This document shows positions 1 through 11,676 of a DNA stretch of 64,000 nucleotides, in pieces. The translations under genes were made by a program, and so were the position numbers. Position 1 is the first letter of the stretch; the number at the start of each line of letters is the position of its first letter. The notes under the pieces are model-generated. The model did no database searches, was not told where the DNA came from, and saw only the letters and a program-made list of their open reading frames with translations. The stretch is from Byssochlamys sp. IMV 00236 (taxonomy: Eukaryota > Ascomycota > Eurotiomycetes > Eurotiales > Thermoascaceae): positions 463,332-527,331 of the forward strand of contig MSJH02000830.1 of the NCBI GenBank assembly GCA_001931875.2. Reading direction: 5' to 3'.

Positions 1-1823
1 CGAATTCCCTTCGTCCTGTTTCTCGTGCGCTGTGAGAGGTGGGGAGGTGATCCACGGAGTTCAACGTCTCACCCAAGAGGTTCACACCGCTCACAGGAGT
101 CATCTTGCAACGCTCCAAAGAGTCGAACGTCCCAGTGGTCTTCACGTGATTCCGCCACAAAGCCAACAGGTTGGGAATGATAGCGCTGTTATTGCCGTGC
201 TGGATGAGGATCGATTCGTCGGGAGCAGTGTCCCTTGAGGGGCTCGTCTGGATAACGGATATTCCACCGTACAGAGAAGGCTGCGAGGGACTCGAGGACC
301 CTTTGAACAACGTATCTTCCCGAAGTCTCTTCGTGGAAGGCGTCATAGGCGCAAACTTGCTTCGTTGCTCGGAGACTGAACGACTAGCAGGGGATTTATT
401 CCCTTCTGGTGTAGCGACGACTCGGCCACTCACAGCAAAAAGTGTGAGTGAGCCGCCTGTCACTCCCTGCACGCTGGATTGATAGCGCAGAGGGCCTTGC
501 TGACTACCCGGACCAGCTCCTTCGATATCCCATACACCCCATTCCCCGTTGGCTAAAAGTACCATGACGGCTCTTCCACGAAGAACCCATTGCGCATCGA
601 GGATGGTCTTTCGAGAAGTAAAGCCCGTGGATGACGGCTCAAAACCAGGGTACAGGGTCATTAACCACCTCCCTTCTGGATCTGTGAAGTCCAGATCATC
701 GTTTGAGCCTCGGCGCCCGCCTGGAGATGTTGAGCTTGCGGCAAGATATGAATAGATCTTTACTGAACCGTTGTCCAGCGAGATTAGGAGGTTGGCATGA
801 CGCTGTGATGGATAGGGAGAGGGGTTGAAAGAAATGCTCTTAGCAGGCGCCGGCAAGTAGCGTCTCTGGACAGGATGAAGATGGGACTCAGACAGCAAAT
901 AATCCTTCTCTGTCTGATTTGACTGTTCAATGACCGGAATTCGATACACTAGCAGTGTACCGGAGGCCTCCGCTGAATGAGTAGCCAACAACAGGTCCCA
1001 TCTGCCCCCAGATCCTGACTCGGACTCGCGCCTCGAAGAAGTTCTCGGGTTGCTAGCGCTGCCATCACTCTGGCTTTCTCCGTCTTCCTGGCAAGTAAAT
1101 GTCAGGGCAACCCCACGGGGTATTTCCTGATGAGATGAAAGACCGCTGATAGAAAGTATCTGGAGACCCCATGTCGACGGATCTGTGTTAGACACGTGAG
1201 GAGGAACTAGAGGAAGTGTGATGATCCGTGTAGACATATCAGCACATGTGGCGGCTACTACGATCCTCTTCGATAGCACTGGTGGCAAAGGATCCAGCGG
1301 CGAGCGCGCACCTTCCGGGAGGCAACGAGGAACCGCTAGACTGAGCACTGCAGACCCCAGAGGGATGTCGACGTGACGGAGAATCTCTTTGAAAGGACGT
1401 GAAGGATCGATTTCTGCCTCCGTCTCTTCAAAAGCAACCTTCGAGGATTCGTCCCGCGGGGGTTCCGGTGTCTCTTCCTCGTCTGAGTCGATGATCATGA
1501 CAGCGTCGTCCTTGGCTGGACCATCAGTCTTCTTGTCTTGCTCCGTGGAAGAAGCATCCTGGATAGGTTTGAAGTGTTTTCCTCCTCTCCATATGACCTT
1601 CAAGCCATTTTCGTAGCCGTAAATTATTATCGACGAGCCGTTAGGCGACAGCGTAGGGTAGGCTTTGGCGCTGTAGACACGGTGAGGTAGCTGATAGCTG
1701 TAGTGCAGTGGCGATTAGCAAAGCTTCCACGAAGGACACACGAATCCAGAATATAACTTGCCTTAGCTGTAGCCGGCCATCTGTTTGCCTTACCAATGGC
1801 TTTGCCAAAGGGAGGCCGGGCAT
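1..1823 (-). CDS. nup37: WD40-type protein, probable nucleoporin Nup37 (C-terminus off the left edge)
   Basis: The frame stays open on the minus strand from about 1697 to the window edge, so only the first ~586 residues are present. Exon 1 is 1762-1823 (start MPGLPLAKPL) and exon 2 is 1-1697. They join in frame only through a GC-AG intron at 1698-1761 (donor AG|GCAAGT, branch GCTAATC, acceptor CTACAG), giving RLQL-S-YQLPHRVYSAKAYP. Reading through, or using the nearby GTAAGG, breaks the frame. After this come SPNGSSIIIYGYENGLKVIWRGGK, i.e. a beta-propeller-like opening, an acidic linker, then blade-like segments (LLATHSAEASGTLLVYRIP, NLLISLDNGSVKIYSY, VMVLLANGEWGVWDIE). The N-terminal pattern resembles what I recall of filamentous-fungal Nup37, a Y-complex nucleoporin; this is from memory and moderate. 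It is divergent from bimE with 434 bp between the starts. Confidence 0.6.
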
Positions 1824-2257
1824 CTCGCCGAGAAGAAAAGGTGGCGTATGTATTTGTATTGATGAAGGGACGAAGGCACAGACAAGATCAGTCGCGCATA
1901 GCGCAAAAGAAGCAGCACGATCTGGTCCTTGAGTAGAATGCTTTGCAAATGCCTTAAGCCTTCTCCTCCCAGAGCTACAGCAGCGTAATAGCGACTGAGT
2001 TGCAGCAAAAGACCGTCGCAAGCTTGGATGTAGCTCCCTTTCGGTTGGTGTCTGGAAGTGGCCGAAAATCGAGTGGGCGCGCAGCGCGTCACGTATTTAC
2101 CTTCGGACAAGCACTCGCACCGCTCTTCACAGTCGACAAGGGCATCGGCCACTCTGCAGCCCGCTCAACGTCTTGTGGCCCCAAGGATGAGCATGACCGA
2201 ACTGATCGCTTCTCCGGCTGGTCCTATTGAAGGCGTTGAACAAACGCCTGTCTGACA
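1824..2257. promoter_or_regulatory. Divergent intergenic region between nup37-like gene and bimE
   Basis: This 434-bp region separates two divergent starts and must hold both promoters and 5' leaders. Several short frames cross it on both strands but none continues a recognisable protein. I see no clear TATA box. Confidence 0.5.
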
Positions 2258-5200
2258 ATGGCGTCAGTCCGGTCACTGGGCCTCCATGAACCCCCCGCGA
2301 TTCCCTTTCTCGTTGCCGAACACCTACTCCCACCAGAACCGTCTTCGAATGATTATGTGTGGCAAACAATCCAGGCAGAAGATGGACCGGATGGACCTGT
2401 TGACGAGGAGGTTGTTTACACAAAGACCTGCGTGGTCTGGTCTCGCTGCGGTGTTTTGAAGAGGGTCTTTAGGCTGGATGTCGAGAAGGAAGAGATACGC
2501 CATGTCCTATTCACACATTTCCCGACAGAGAAGATTGGAACAAATGAACGAAGTTCTCAGGCATCCGGAAAGGGGCTGTCCCAGAGTTCGAGGACCTCAT
2601 CTTCAGATCGCGAAGCGCATTCCACCACAAAGAGAAAGAAACAGGATATCGAAATCCCGCGGATATCGCTAGACAAGAGAGAGAACAGCCGTGTAAATGG
2701 CGATGATAGTAGCGGAAATGAGCTTTCGCGGGCACTTGTCGTCGTGCTGAAGTCTCAAGCGCATATTTTCTTCTTGACTGGCAATAGTCACGTTGTACCT
2801 TTGCCTTTCGAAGTCGAGACAGTATTTCCTACTCCGCGGGGCCTTCTATTCCAACGGAAGGGGCCTCAGGGTGGCCCTGTACCGTTTCCAACGGCCCCTC
2901 CAAATTCTTTTATGTCGGTCAAGACTACAGAGACGAGACTAAGTGCTCATGAGCTTTCTATGGGTTCTGCCCGTAAGCATGCGCGGCCATCGCAGACCAT
3001 CTCGACTCCTCGAGCTTCAACATGGAAGCAGAAACCCAAAGAGAACACAAGTCTTCCTAGAGTCTTTTCTCTCATGGATCCTCACGCTGAGATGGGACTG
3101 GTCGTGGCCAGCTATTCTCGTTCTGTCTACGGAAGCCACAGAGCAGGCGATTTTCATATGCTGGACTCAGCGGAAGAGATAATATACATGTCTCAAAAAG
3201 ACGAGCTCTCTCATATCAGCAATGCATCCAATTTCCCACTCATCCTTGTCGTGACTCTTAACCCCAATACTGGAATGTATACACTATGGACTGGCCGATA
3301 TAGACATGAAGAGACCGATCGACTGCTTCACCAAGGCAAACGAAAATCTGAAGCTACAGGTACTCGTTCTAAGAGGAGGAGTTCTCATTTCGGAATGACT
3401 ACGGGCACAACAACCCCTGCGGCGCGTCCCTCCGGGGTGAGAGAAAGCTTTGGTAGCATTAACCTCGGACGCAGTATTTCGGGAATGTCCAATCTGCAGG
3501 GTCATCCGTCAGAAGGAAGAGGAGATGACATAGATGACTTTGCTACACAACTAGGACAAGAATTTGGAGATATCACTGGCCCCTCGAAGACGTCAAGACG
3601 CCTCAGCTCAATGCTTGCGCGAGCAGATCTTGCAACCAACCAGGACAGAGCTACTTTCTCTGAGCTTGCTACCGGGAACCAGAGCTACTCTAATAACTTT
3701 AGTCTTTCTAGACAGTCTCTAGGAGGATTCAATCCTCGAGAAAGCATTGATTTCAACCCTCGAGCGTCTATTCCACATGTTGGAGATTCCGTGCACCACA
3801 ACGGTGGCCCTCTAGATTTCCGCGTCAATAAACTGCTGCAGGAACTCAACAATGGCGGAAGCTTGGATGGCTTTGAAGACATGGACCTGAGAGAATCAAC
3901 CGCCGGTCTGTCGAAAGAATTGATGCTCAGTAAAATCGAAAGCTTTCCCGGCAATGTTTCCCTCTCCTTTGATACTACTACTGATTCGAACGCATCGACG
4001 AAGCCAAAGATATTCACCTTACGCGCGCGCGATGGTGAAGACACACACAACAGGGATTCGGCTTCTGTCGCCGTCTGTATTTCCGATGCTTCCTCGAAAT
4101 CGCTTACCCTGGTTTCTCTGAAAGCCGAGCGGGCTGTCATTCCAAAGAAGGGGACATTGAGCGGGTCGAATGCAAAAACTGAAACTGGAAAGACTCAGTA
4201 TCAGAACTTCTTTGCTGTTAAAGTAACAGGGATACAACATGGCTCTGACATACTGGGCGCCTGCCGAGTGGTCGATGGACAAGTGTCTCGAATTCTGACC
4301 TTGGGAGTGACTGCGGATGGACAGAACCGATTAGCCCTGCAGTCACCATGGAGCGTTCCGATGGAGATTGAATTACCATCCCTGAGCTTGAATCAACCGC
4401 GTGATATGTCGCTGTCTAGAGCTGCCCATAAGTCAGCAGAGCCAGGGGCCAAAAAGTCTTTGATCGACCTACCGCTAAAGTTGGTCGGGCTGGATAATCC
4501 GTCCACGAGGGGCAGGTTTGATGCAGTAGATTCCCATGGGAGGAGGCATAGGCTTCAAGTACGCATGGAACCGAGGAATGCTCTGGTGAGAAAAGTCATT
4601 GCAGTATGCAAGTTCGCTCTGAGAGACTTCGGGAAAGCTGGCGAGGGAATACTTGTCGGATGGTGGCAAGTTTTGAATTGGCTACGGTCCAGGAATGATG
4701 CTGGCTACGACCTAGAGTGGACAGCGATGGTGGTCCTTCTGTTTACTATGGCGGTTGATTTCATCGCAAGCAGCGAGACCAAAGCTGAAAAGACTCGGAG
4801 AAGGAGAGCGCTCCCTCGGTCAAGCAGTGGGAGCTACGTTGACCTTCAAAACTGGGAGGCGATGTTGGACCAGGAGGCTGGCCCATCTGGCTTTGCTCCG
4901 TCTTGGATGATGAATCCCTCCTGGAGTTGGATCACACAGGCGGAATCCCTTAACGCATCTGATGATCCTCCTCGCCCCAGACGAACAGCAACGACGGAGC
5001 AACGAAGCATTTTCGACAAATCCCCTCGATTATCTCACAAGAAGAATCCATATGTGACTCAGTGTGCTTCTCTGGCCAGAGAATTTCTCCGCAATCCTAT
5101 CGGTCAATCTGCTTCTGGTGCAGCAGGCTATCTTCCTACTGCATCGTCACAAAGTGAGGCAACACGCCGAACTGCTTTGTGCAGTATCCTGATCTGCTTG

Positions 5201-8200
5201 CATTTTCTACGAGAAGAGCAGAAGCTTTTTACTTATGAAAGCGAGTCCTCCTATAGAAAGATGGGCATGCTGGCCCCTGTTTTAGCCCAGATTGGCCGGT
5301 GGCTAGGCTGGGGTTCTTGGACCTGGAAGCAAGACAGCTACTATGGAAGCGAAATGGCTAGCATAGACTGTTGGTCGTTCGAAGATTCCCAAATCTCAAA
5401 ACTGAATATTCCACCGGAGCCATTTCCGCCCCCTTCAGTATTCTCTTTCATAGAAAGTATTTGGCGTGAACAACCAGGCTCGTTCCTCACTCTCCTGGAA
5501 GTTGTTTCAGAACATGATCTGACGCAAACTAAAGGGAGACTATGGGAAGAGGCTTTCAGTCTTACTCCAAGGACCCTGGCCCTTCGTGGCTATCTCTCCG
5601 AAGCTCGCTCTTCACCATCGACATTAGAAAAAGTCAAACTCTTACTCCGCTGGGGTCTAACACGCAATGTGATTGAGACTTTCCCGGATGGTGTGAGCGC
5701 TCCACTCTTCGAAGCAATCACTCGTTGCCAAGTGAACCCTCCAGCGTCGTGGACATCTGCCCTTCTTGAGCTGATCGATAGAGATGACCTTTACATCTCG
5801 ATGAACAATAACCGCTCTGTTGTCTCGGTTTCGAGACCCCAACCTGTTCTAGCGCACGATGCAGTGCGCGATTTCCATCACATAGGTTCATCCGCCCTGG
5901 ATATTGATGCGATAAACTCCTTCGAGGCGTCCGCAGAGGCCGATAAATCGTCTATTACTAAGCTCATCTTCAATGAAGACAGACGTTTTGTGGAGGCAGC
6001 GAAGCTTCTGAACCAGTCCAAAGCACCCGTGGCCGAATGTTTACCAGAGCCAGAATGGTCTGATTCTGACTTATTAGAGGCGCAGAAGGAGCTTGTGCAA
6101 CTTGTGACCCTCAGGACCCTTTCCATACCTGCAGGGCGTTCCATGTTCATGTTCAGTAGTCGATCACCCCTTCTGACCGAGAAACTTCCTATCCCTTCTT
6201 TCTCGTTGCAATGTGTGATGAAACCTTCAAATGTGACCATTAGTGCCGACAGAGCTTCATTTAGCGAGGAGAAGGTGTGCTGGGCCTTTTTCCATAATGG
6301 TGTCTCGACAGGCCTTGCCATCTCAAAGTCTTCCAAGGGCATTGACACGTCATGGATACTTTTCAACAAACCTCAAGAGCTAACCAATAGACACGCCGGA
6401 TTCTTATTTGCCCTTGGTTTGAATGGGCACCTGAAGACTCTGGCAAAATGGGTCGCATTCAAATATCTAACGCCCAAGCACACAATGACATCAATTGGAC
6501 TTCTTCTCGGTCTTTCCGCGTCCTATCTCGGTACAATGGATACTCTCATCACAAGGCTGCTGTCCGTGCATGTCACTAGGATGCTTCCTCCTGGTGCTGC
6601 GGAACTGAATCTGTCGCCCCTGACACAAACTGCCGGAATAATGGGCATAGGCCTTCTCTATTGCAATTCTCAGCATAGGAGAATGAGTGAGGTTATGCTG
6701 TCAGAACTCGAAAATGTGTCCCGCGAGGAAAGCACGATCTCTCAAGAAGACTTAAGGGACGAAGGCTATCGTCTAGCCGCTGGTTTTGCCCTGGGTTTTA
6801 TCAATCTTGGTAAGGGTAAAGACCTGAGGGGTCTACGAGATATGAACGTCGTTGAGAGGTTGCTGGCAATCGCCGTTGGTACGAAGAATGTTGATCTTGT
6901 TCACATCCTCGACAGAGCTACTGCGGGAGCGACCATTGCTCTCATGATCATTTTCATGAAGACCAATGACAAGGCGCTCGCTCAGAAGATCGATATTCCC
7001 GACACAACTACGCAGTTTGATTACGTCCGGCCTGACATATTTCTTCTCCGAACTGTGGCCAGGCATTTAATTATGTGGGATAATATCCGTGCTTCTCATG
7101 AATGGCTCCTTGAGAGTCTTCCGCAGATCTACCGGCGACGGAATCGACTCGCGAGGATTCGTCGTCTAAGCAGTGATGATATGCCGTTCTTTAACATCAT
7201 TGCTGGACTCTGCTTCACGATCGGTTTGCGTTATGCAGGCTCAGCTCTGCCTCAGGCGAGAGATCTTCTGATCTCGTATCTTGACCAATTTATGAGGATA
7301 TGCAGACTTCCCGCTGTTAACTATGACGGAAAGCTAGCACGAAATTCAGTTCGTAACTGTCAGGATATCGTTGCACTTTCCGTAGCTGCAGTCATGGCTG
7401 GAACGGGGGATCTGGCCGTATTCAGGCGACTCCGTTCTCTTCATGGCCTTGTCGACCCTGATACTCCCTACGGAAGCCATATGGCGGCTCACATGGCTAT
7501 CGGCATGCTGTTCTTAGCGGGAGGAACCTACACCCTGGGAACATCTGATCTTGCAATTGCATCTTTGCTGTGTGCGTTCTACCCAATCTTCCCCACAACT
7601 GTGCTCGACAACAAATGCCACCTTCAAGCATTCCGTCACATGTGGGTTCTAGCCACGGAATCTCGCTGTCTCGTTCCAAGAGATCTCGACATGGGACGTC
7701 CTGTATCAACGCCTATCTCATTGACCATGAAGAGTGGCTTGACGAGAACACTGACCGCCCCATGCCTTCTTCCTGACTTGAAGGAGATCACCGTTATCAA
7801 ACTACAAAGTCCCAATCACTGGCCTATCGTACTAGACCTCGAACGCAACAGTGGGCTTCGTGAGAAGTTTTACCAAGGTGACCAGTCCGTGTACCTAAGA
7901 AGAAGAACATCGTTCAATCTATCCGGGTCCTCCGTCTTCGCTTCCACACTACTGGGCCTCAGCGAAATGCAAGATATTTTACCCTCAACTACAGCAGCAG
8001 GTGGCATCAAGGGAGCGATCACACAGGGCACTACCGCTTCGCCTAGTACGAGCATCGTGCGGCCATCATCCAGAGACTTGTGGGATTGGATATTCTCTCT
8101 CCCCTCGCTGCGAGAATTGGGCTTGGAGGAACGAGCTCTCGTTATGCATTCTCTCCCATTCCAATCTCGCTCTCAATACGCGAGAGACGGAAGAACAGTC

Positions 8201-8506
8201 TCTTCTCCGCCCTGGCTGCGCCCTTCCGCTGTCGACACCAAACTCACCCTTCAGAACACAGTCAAGAGCATTATCCGAACAGCCTCCGGCACTAGCTGGT
8301 CATCGGATGAAATCAAAGATCGTCTCTGGCAATTACGACTTCTCTTCTCTTGGGTGGATTACTGTGAGCGTCACGAAGGACAAGATAATAACGATGAAGA
8401 TCCCGCGACTAGAAATGGGCTCTGGCTGCGGAAGGACATTATTGAAGATGCAAGATGGAAGATTTGGGGCGTCCAGTTCAGTGAGGGTGCTGGTAAAGCG
8501 GAGTGA
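2258..8506 (+). CDS. bimE: Anaphase-promoting complex subunit 1 (BimE/APC1)
   Basis: A single uninterrupted frame of 2082 residues, close to the roughly 2070 residues of A. nidulans BimE, the founding APC1. APC1 is the largest scaffold of the APC/C ubiquitin ligase that drives metaphase-anaphase transition and mitotic exit. The N-terminus (MASVRSLGLHEPPAIPFL) is followed by a beta-rich region, a long Ser-rich low-complexity segment at residues ~340-560 that is a plausible phosphorylated loop, and then the helical PC-repeat region at about residues 1410-1770. The repeats show the usual small-residue helices (GLLLGLSASYLGTMDTLITR; GIMGIGLLYCNS; GYRLAAGFALGFINLGKG; MAAHMAIGMLFLAGG). The start ATG lies in a good context (gacaATGGCG). 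No intron is needed. Confidence 0.95.
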   Translation: MASVRSLGLHEPPAIPFLVAEHLLPPEPSSNDYVWQTIQAEDGPDGPVDEEVVYTKTCVVWSRCGVLKRVFRLDVEKEEIRHVLFTHFPTEKIGTNERSSQASGKGLSQSSRTSSSDREAHSTTKRKKQDIEIPRISLDKRENSRVNGDDSSGNELSRALVVVLKSQAHIFFLTGNSHVVPLPFEVETVFPTPRGLLFQRKGPQGGPVPFPTAPPNSFMSVKTTETRLSAHELSMGSARKHARPSQTISTPRASTWKQKPKENTSLPRVFSLMDPHAEMGLVVASYSRSVYGSHRAGDFHMLDSAEEIIYMSQKDELSHISNASNFPLILVVTLNPNTGMYTLWTGRYRHEETDRLLHQGKRKSEATGTRSKRRSSHFGMTTGTTTPAARPSGVRESFGSINLGRSISGMSNLQGHPSEGRGDDIDDFATQLGQEFGDITGPSKTSRRLSSMLARADLATNQDRATFSELATGNQSYSNNFSLSRQSLGGFNPRESIDFNPRASIPHVGDSVHHNGGPLDFRVNKLLQELNNGGSLDGFEDMDLRESTAGLSKELMLSKIESFPGNVSLSFDTTTDSNASTKPKIFTLRARDGEDTHNRDSASVAVCISDASSKSLTLVSLKAERAVIPKKGTLSGSNAKTETGKTQYQNFFAVKVTGIQHGSDILGACRVVDGQVSRILTLGVTADGQNRLALQSPWSVPMEIELPSLSLNQPRDMSLSRAAHKSAEPGAKKSLIDLPLKLVGLDNPSTRGRFDAVDSHGRRHRLQVRMEPRNALVRKVIAVCKFALRDFGKAGEGILVGWWQVLNWLRSRNDAGYDLEWTAMVVLLFTMAVDFIASSETKAEKTRRRRALPRSSSGSYVDLQNWEAMLDQEAGPSGFAPSWMMNPSWSWITQAESLNASDDPPRPRRTATTEQRSIFDKSPRLSHKKNPYVTQCASLAREFLRNPIGQSASGAAGYLPTASSQSEATRRTALCSILICLHFLREEQKLFTYESESSYRKMGMLAPVLAQIGRWLGWGSWTWKQDSYYGSEMASIDCWSFEDSQISKLNIPPEPFPPPSVFSFIESIWREQPGSFLTLLEVVSEHDLTQTKGRLWEEAFSLTPRTLALRGYLSEARSSPSTLEKVKLLLRWGLTRNVIETFPDGVSAPLFEAITRCQVNPPASWTSALLELIDRDDLYISMNNNRSVVSVSRPQPVLAHDAVRDFHHIGSSALDIDAINSFEASAEADKSSITKLIFNEDRRFVEAAKLLNQSKAPVAECLPEPEWSDSDLLEAQKELVQLVTLRTLSIPAGRSMFMFSSRSPLLTEKLPIPSFSLQCVMKPSNVTISADRASFSEEKVCWAFFHNGVSTGLAISKSSKGIDTSWILFNKPQELTNRHAGFLFALGLNGHLKTLAKWVAFKYLTPKHTMTSIGLLLGLSASYLGTMDTLITRLLSVHVTRMLPPGAAELNLSPLTQTAGIMGIGLLYCNSQHRRMSEVMLSELENVSREESTISQEDLRDEGYRLAAGFALGFINLGKGKDLRGLRDMNVVERLLAIAVGTKNVDLVHILDRATAGATIALMIIFMKTNDKALAQKIDIPDTTTQFDYVRPDIFLLRTVARHLIMWDNIRASHEWLLESLPQIYRRRNRLARIRRLSSDDMPFFNIIAGLCFTIGLRYAGSALPQARDLLISYLDQFMRICRLPAVNYDGKLARNSVRNCQDIVALSVAAVMAGTGDLAVFRRLRSLHGLVDPDTPYGSHMAAHMAIGMLFLAGGTYTLGTSDLAIASLLCAFYPIFPTTVLDNKCHLQAFRHMWVLATESRCLVPRDLDMGRPVSTPISLTMKSGLTRTLTAPCLLPDLKEITVIKLQSPNHWPIVLDLERNSGLREKFYQGDQSVYLRRRTSFNLSGSSVFASTLLGLSEMQDILPSTTAAGGIKGAITQGTTASPSTSIVRPSSRDLWDWIFSLPSLRELGLEERALVMHSLPFQSRSQYARDGRTVSSPPWLRPSAVDTKLTLQNTVKSIIRTASGTSWSSDEIKDRLWQLRLLFSWVDYCERHEGQDNNDEDPATRNGLWLRKDIIEDARWKIWGVQFSEGAGKAE

Positions 8507-9266
8507 GTGAGCGGCATTATTTATCGTCATGGAGAATATATATTCTCCAGGGTATTTTCAGTTCTTCATGAAATTTGAAAAGTTGTACTGTATTTATACC
8601 TAATAATTCGGTTACGTGATACGTGTATAGAATTAGATGAAAACGGGGGGTATGATGAAATAAAATGAAACTTGAGATGGTGATTACGGAGTGAAAGTTA
8701 AGATGTGGACAAAGAGTTCAGACAGAATTCGGGAATTGGGAGATAAAAATACTACGTAAGCAGGAATCAATTACATAGAAGGGGCATGGTGTAAAAAAAA
8801 ATCTCTTCCCATTGCATTCTATTCTCTTAGTCTATATCATTTCTTCTGTTCCATCTAGCCGTTGTTATTCTTTCATTCTTTGTCGGCTATGTGTGCATGT
8901 GCGCGGTTTTAGAGAGTTTTGCACTGGCTTCTTCCAGTTGACTCCCTTGAAGCGAGTCTCGAAATCAGATCCCTCCAGCTCCATGCTGAGAGTGTTCCCT
9001 AGCCGTGTTCATTTTCCTGGCCAAGAGCCGTTTAAAGGGTCGGGTAGCGCATGATCACAGCGAGTGAGCGGTCCTGTCAGCAGGGTTTGGACACAATCAT
9101 TCCTTTGTGGAACCTCAGCAACTGCTGGGTTTCGTTCCTGGTGTCGGTAGCCTAGTCCGTCTCTCTTGTTCAGTATCTATCACAGATAGATACAAGGGAC
9201 AGGAATCGGTCTCTATTGTAGATCCATTATAGGGTCTGTGTGATAACCGAATGGACCAGTGATTAT
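8507..9266. other. Convergent intergenic region (3' ends of bimE and the zinc-cluster gene)
   Basis: 760 bp between two converging genes. It is AT-rich just after the bimE stop, with AATAAA-like stretches (AAATAAAATGAAA near 8660), and otherwise holds only short unconvincing frames. I see no gene. Confidence 0.5.
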
Positions 9267-11676
9267 TCAAGTGAAGTCACCCTGAGTAGGGAAATTGACC
9301 CATTCGGAGAAATCCACAGCACCGCCATGGAAATCAGGCGGGAAGAGATTGCTGAATGGGTTATCGTTGAATAAGTGGCCTGGTGAGTGCATCATGAGTT
9401 GTTGCTGTGCGTACTGCTCTGCACCCGTGGTGGTTGTCACGATAGGAGAGCAGAGGCGATTTATAACGTCCAAGCAACGGCCGGCAAGAACGTTGGTACT
9501 CAGGGTCGGGTGAGAGAGAAGTCTTCTCGTGGTGTCAATATCCTGGAGCCAGGAAGGAGCGTCCGCGTTCGTGGGATCTGTCATAAGGAAGATGATTGGG
9601 ATGACCCCAGCTTGGAAAAGGAAATATCTAGAGCGATCAGTTAGCGGGACACTGGAACGGATGGGGTAAGGAGAACGTACAGAATATACCACACGCCTAG
9701 CCTTGTGCACATGTTATTTTCCATATAATCGCTAATCGAGAGGATGGTAGATCTGGCGTGCTGCAAACAATACATCCTGCACTCCCTCTCTGCAGGATCC
9801 TCAGGTTCCGTAGGAACATTAGGAGTCCATCTCCTCGATGCCCAGCGGAGTACGATAGGACGGAAGAGCAGTGTTCGTAGGTTCCACTGGCGCCACATAA
9901 GCCGGTTCCGACTGAGGGCGAGCCAGTCGGGTTCTGGATTTGAGCAGGGTCGTTGAAGGTAAGGCGGAAGGTTATTATACCAATCATCCATGGGTTTCTG
10001 TAAAGCCAGGGTTTCCTCTGGGGTGACACTTGGGGTTGAAATGAGACGTTGGTAGACACTGTTCGTGAGAAGATGAAATTGGGCTTGGGCGATCATTCCT
10101 GAATATATGGTTGGGCCATCGGATTCTGGTGGAACAGTGGTAGTGGACGGAATAAGGGCCTTTCCGATAAATGTTAGTATGGGGTTGTCCTCCATGGTTC
10201 TAGGTCTGTCTCGTACCTCGTCGGGGATATTGAGCACTTGCTTGGCATCCATTATGTGCTCTTCGGGGAGCAGGATTGGGCGCCCAAATGTCTTTGCAGC
10301 TCCACTGTCGAAAATGTAAACGCCCCACCATAGTCTTCTGCGGATTTCCCGCTGCAGGAGGCTGATCTTCCACTCGCGGAACTCCTTGTGAAGACCAAGA
10401 CTCATGGCCATCCGGACTGCAAGCCCCAGAAAATTCCAACCGGTGTTAGGCTTATCACGTTTCTGGGCATAGTTGCTCAAAAGCAACAAGGCCTGTACGA
10501 GCGTCAAGTTGCCAGCCTCAAAGACAGACATCTGCTGCAGCTGGCTTCTCGCTTCTTGATAGAATGTTATATCCAAGTCGGATGTGTCGTCGCCAATGCT
10601 CCAAGCCCCGAGAGCTAGAATAGTGTTCAAGAGGATGTGCCATGCCGGACCATGTGGACGTGGGATCTGTTCGTAAAATTGCGCCCTAAAAGTTGCCTCG
10701 TGGACAAAAGGATAACTAGTGTGGTAATTCATGAAATAAGCATCCATGAAGGCTTGCTCGATAAGGCCCGAAGGTGCAGAGCTTAGTAGCTGTGCTTTCC
10801 GCGGAACTCGATGAGCAGAGATTGACTTGGAGCTACGGGGAATATTCAAGTCGAACCCGTGGTCTCTGAGGGCTCGAAGTGGCACCACACTTGAAGAGGC
10901 GCCTTTTATTATGGGAAACTAAGTCAGCAAGTACTTGAGATTTAGAAGACTTGGGAGAACTAACCGAAATATCCAGCTCCTTCCGGCTTGATAGACAGGG
11001 CGGCCATGCCATCGGTCAAGTCGCCAAGGGCTATCTCTTTCTCTGCCCAATCAAATCCATCTGCTTGCTGTGGCAATGTCTCTGGAGCAGGCTCTTCCCG
11101 CTCGACTTCAGACTTAATGTAGGGAGACTGTCTGGAGGACGAGTCCGAAGGAGATGCCTCGGCCTTAGGCCGGCTCTCCTGATCCTGCAGGAGAGAATTC
11201 ACGAGACCATCTAGATCAGTCCCAGGAAAGAGATTTCCGAGAGCCTTTTCAAAAGCATGAAGACGATCTTCAACGTATGTGAGATGCCTAGAGCAAAAGA
11301 GTTACCAAATTTGAACATACCAACATGGCGAGCGGACAGCATTCCATTTGAAATGGGACAGGACATAATAGAACACTTACTGTCTTGTAAGAGGACTCCT
11401 AGATACTTTAGGGCTATAATTGCATTCTTTCTGCAGCTGTCTGCATTGTGCACAAGTTGGTCGTTCTTTCGAACACTGTGAAAAGTCAGATGGGGGACTA
11501 AACCAAAAAAGAAAGTTGTCTTAAAGAGAAGGCGATACGCAATACTTACTTTTGACTTTCGAACTCGGCATTCATCGCACTAGCAGTAGCTGATTAGTAT
11601 GACTGATCCGTCTTACTAAAAAGTAGTAGGTAGGACACTGTACAGCGTATGAATGTGAATCCCGAGTGCTCGCCAT
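9267..11676 (-). CDS. Gal4/Lac9-type Zn2Cys6 transcription factor
   Basis: Six exons (11644-11676, 11550-11579, 11381-11475, 10965-11287, 9681-10902, 9267-9627) join to 687 residues, all introns 53-93 bp with GT-AG ends. The zinc cluster reads C-x2-C-x6-C-x6-C-x2-C-x6-C starting [11 protein letters not shown] at residue 12, and is followed by [20 protein letters not shown], matching the Gal4/Lac9 linker and the start of its dimerisation coiled coil. An intermediate motif (DGMAAL...[11 protein letters not shown]) precedes the fungal-specific middle homology region (about residues 180-560; [40 protein letters not shown]). The C-terminus ([14 protein letters not shown]...) is also typical of this subfamily. 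It is likely a nuclear regulator of sugar or related carbon use. The sugar transporter upstream on the same strand is a plausible target but nothing proves it. Confidence 0.88.

Noticed and set aside
1641..2152. 126-aa and 120-aa minus-strand frames as separate genes
   Set aside because: They overlap the exon 1 and intron of the Nup37-like gene; only the GC-AG spliced frame gives a coherent protein.
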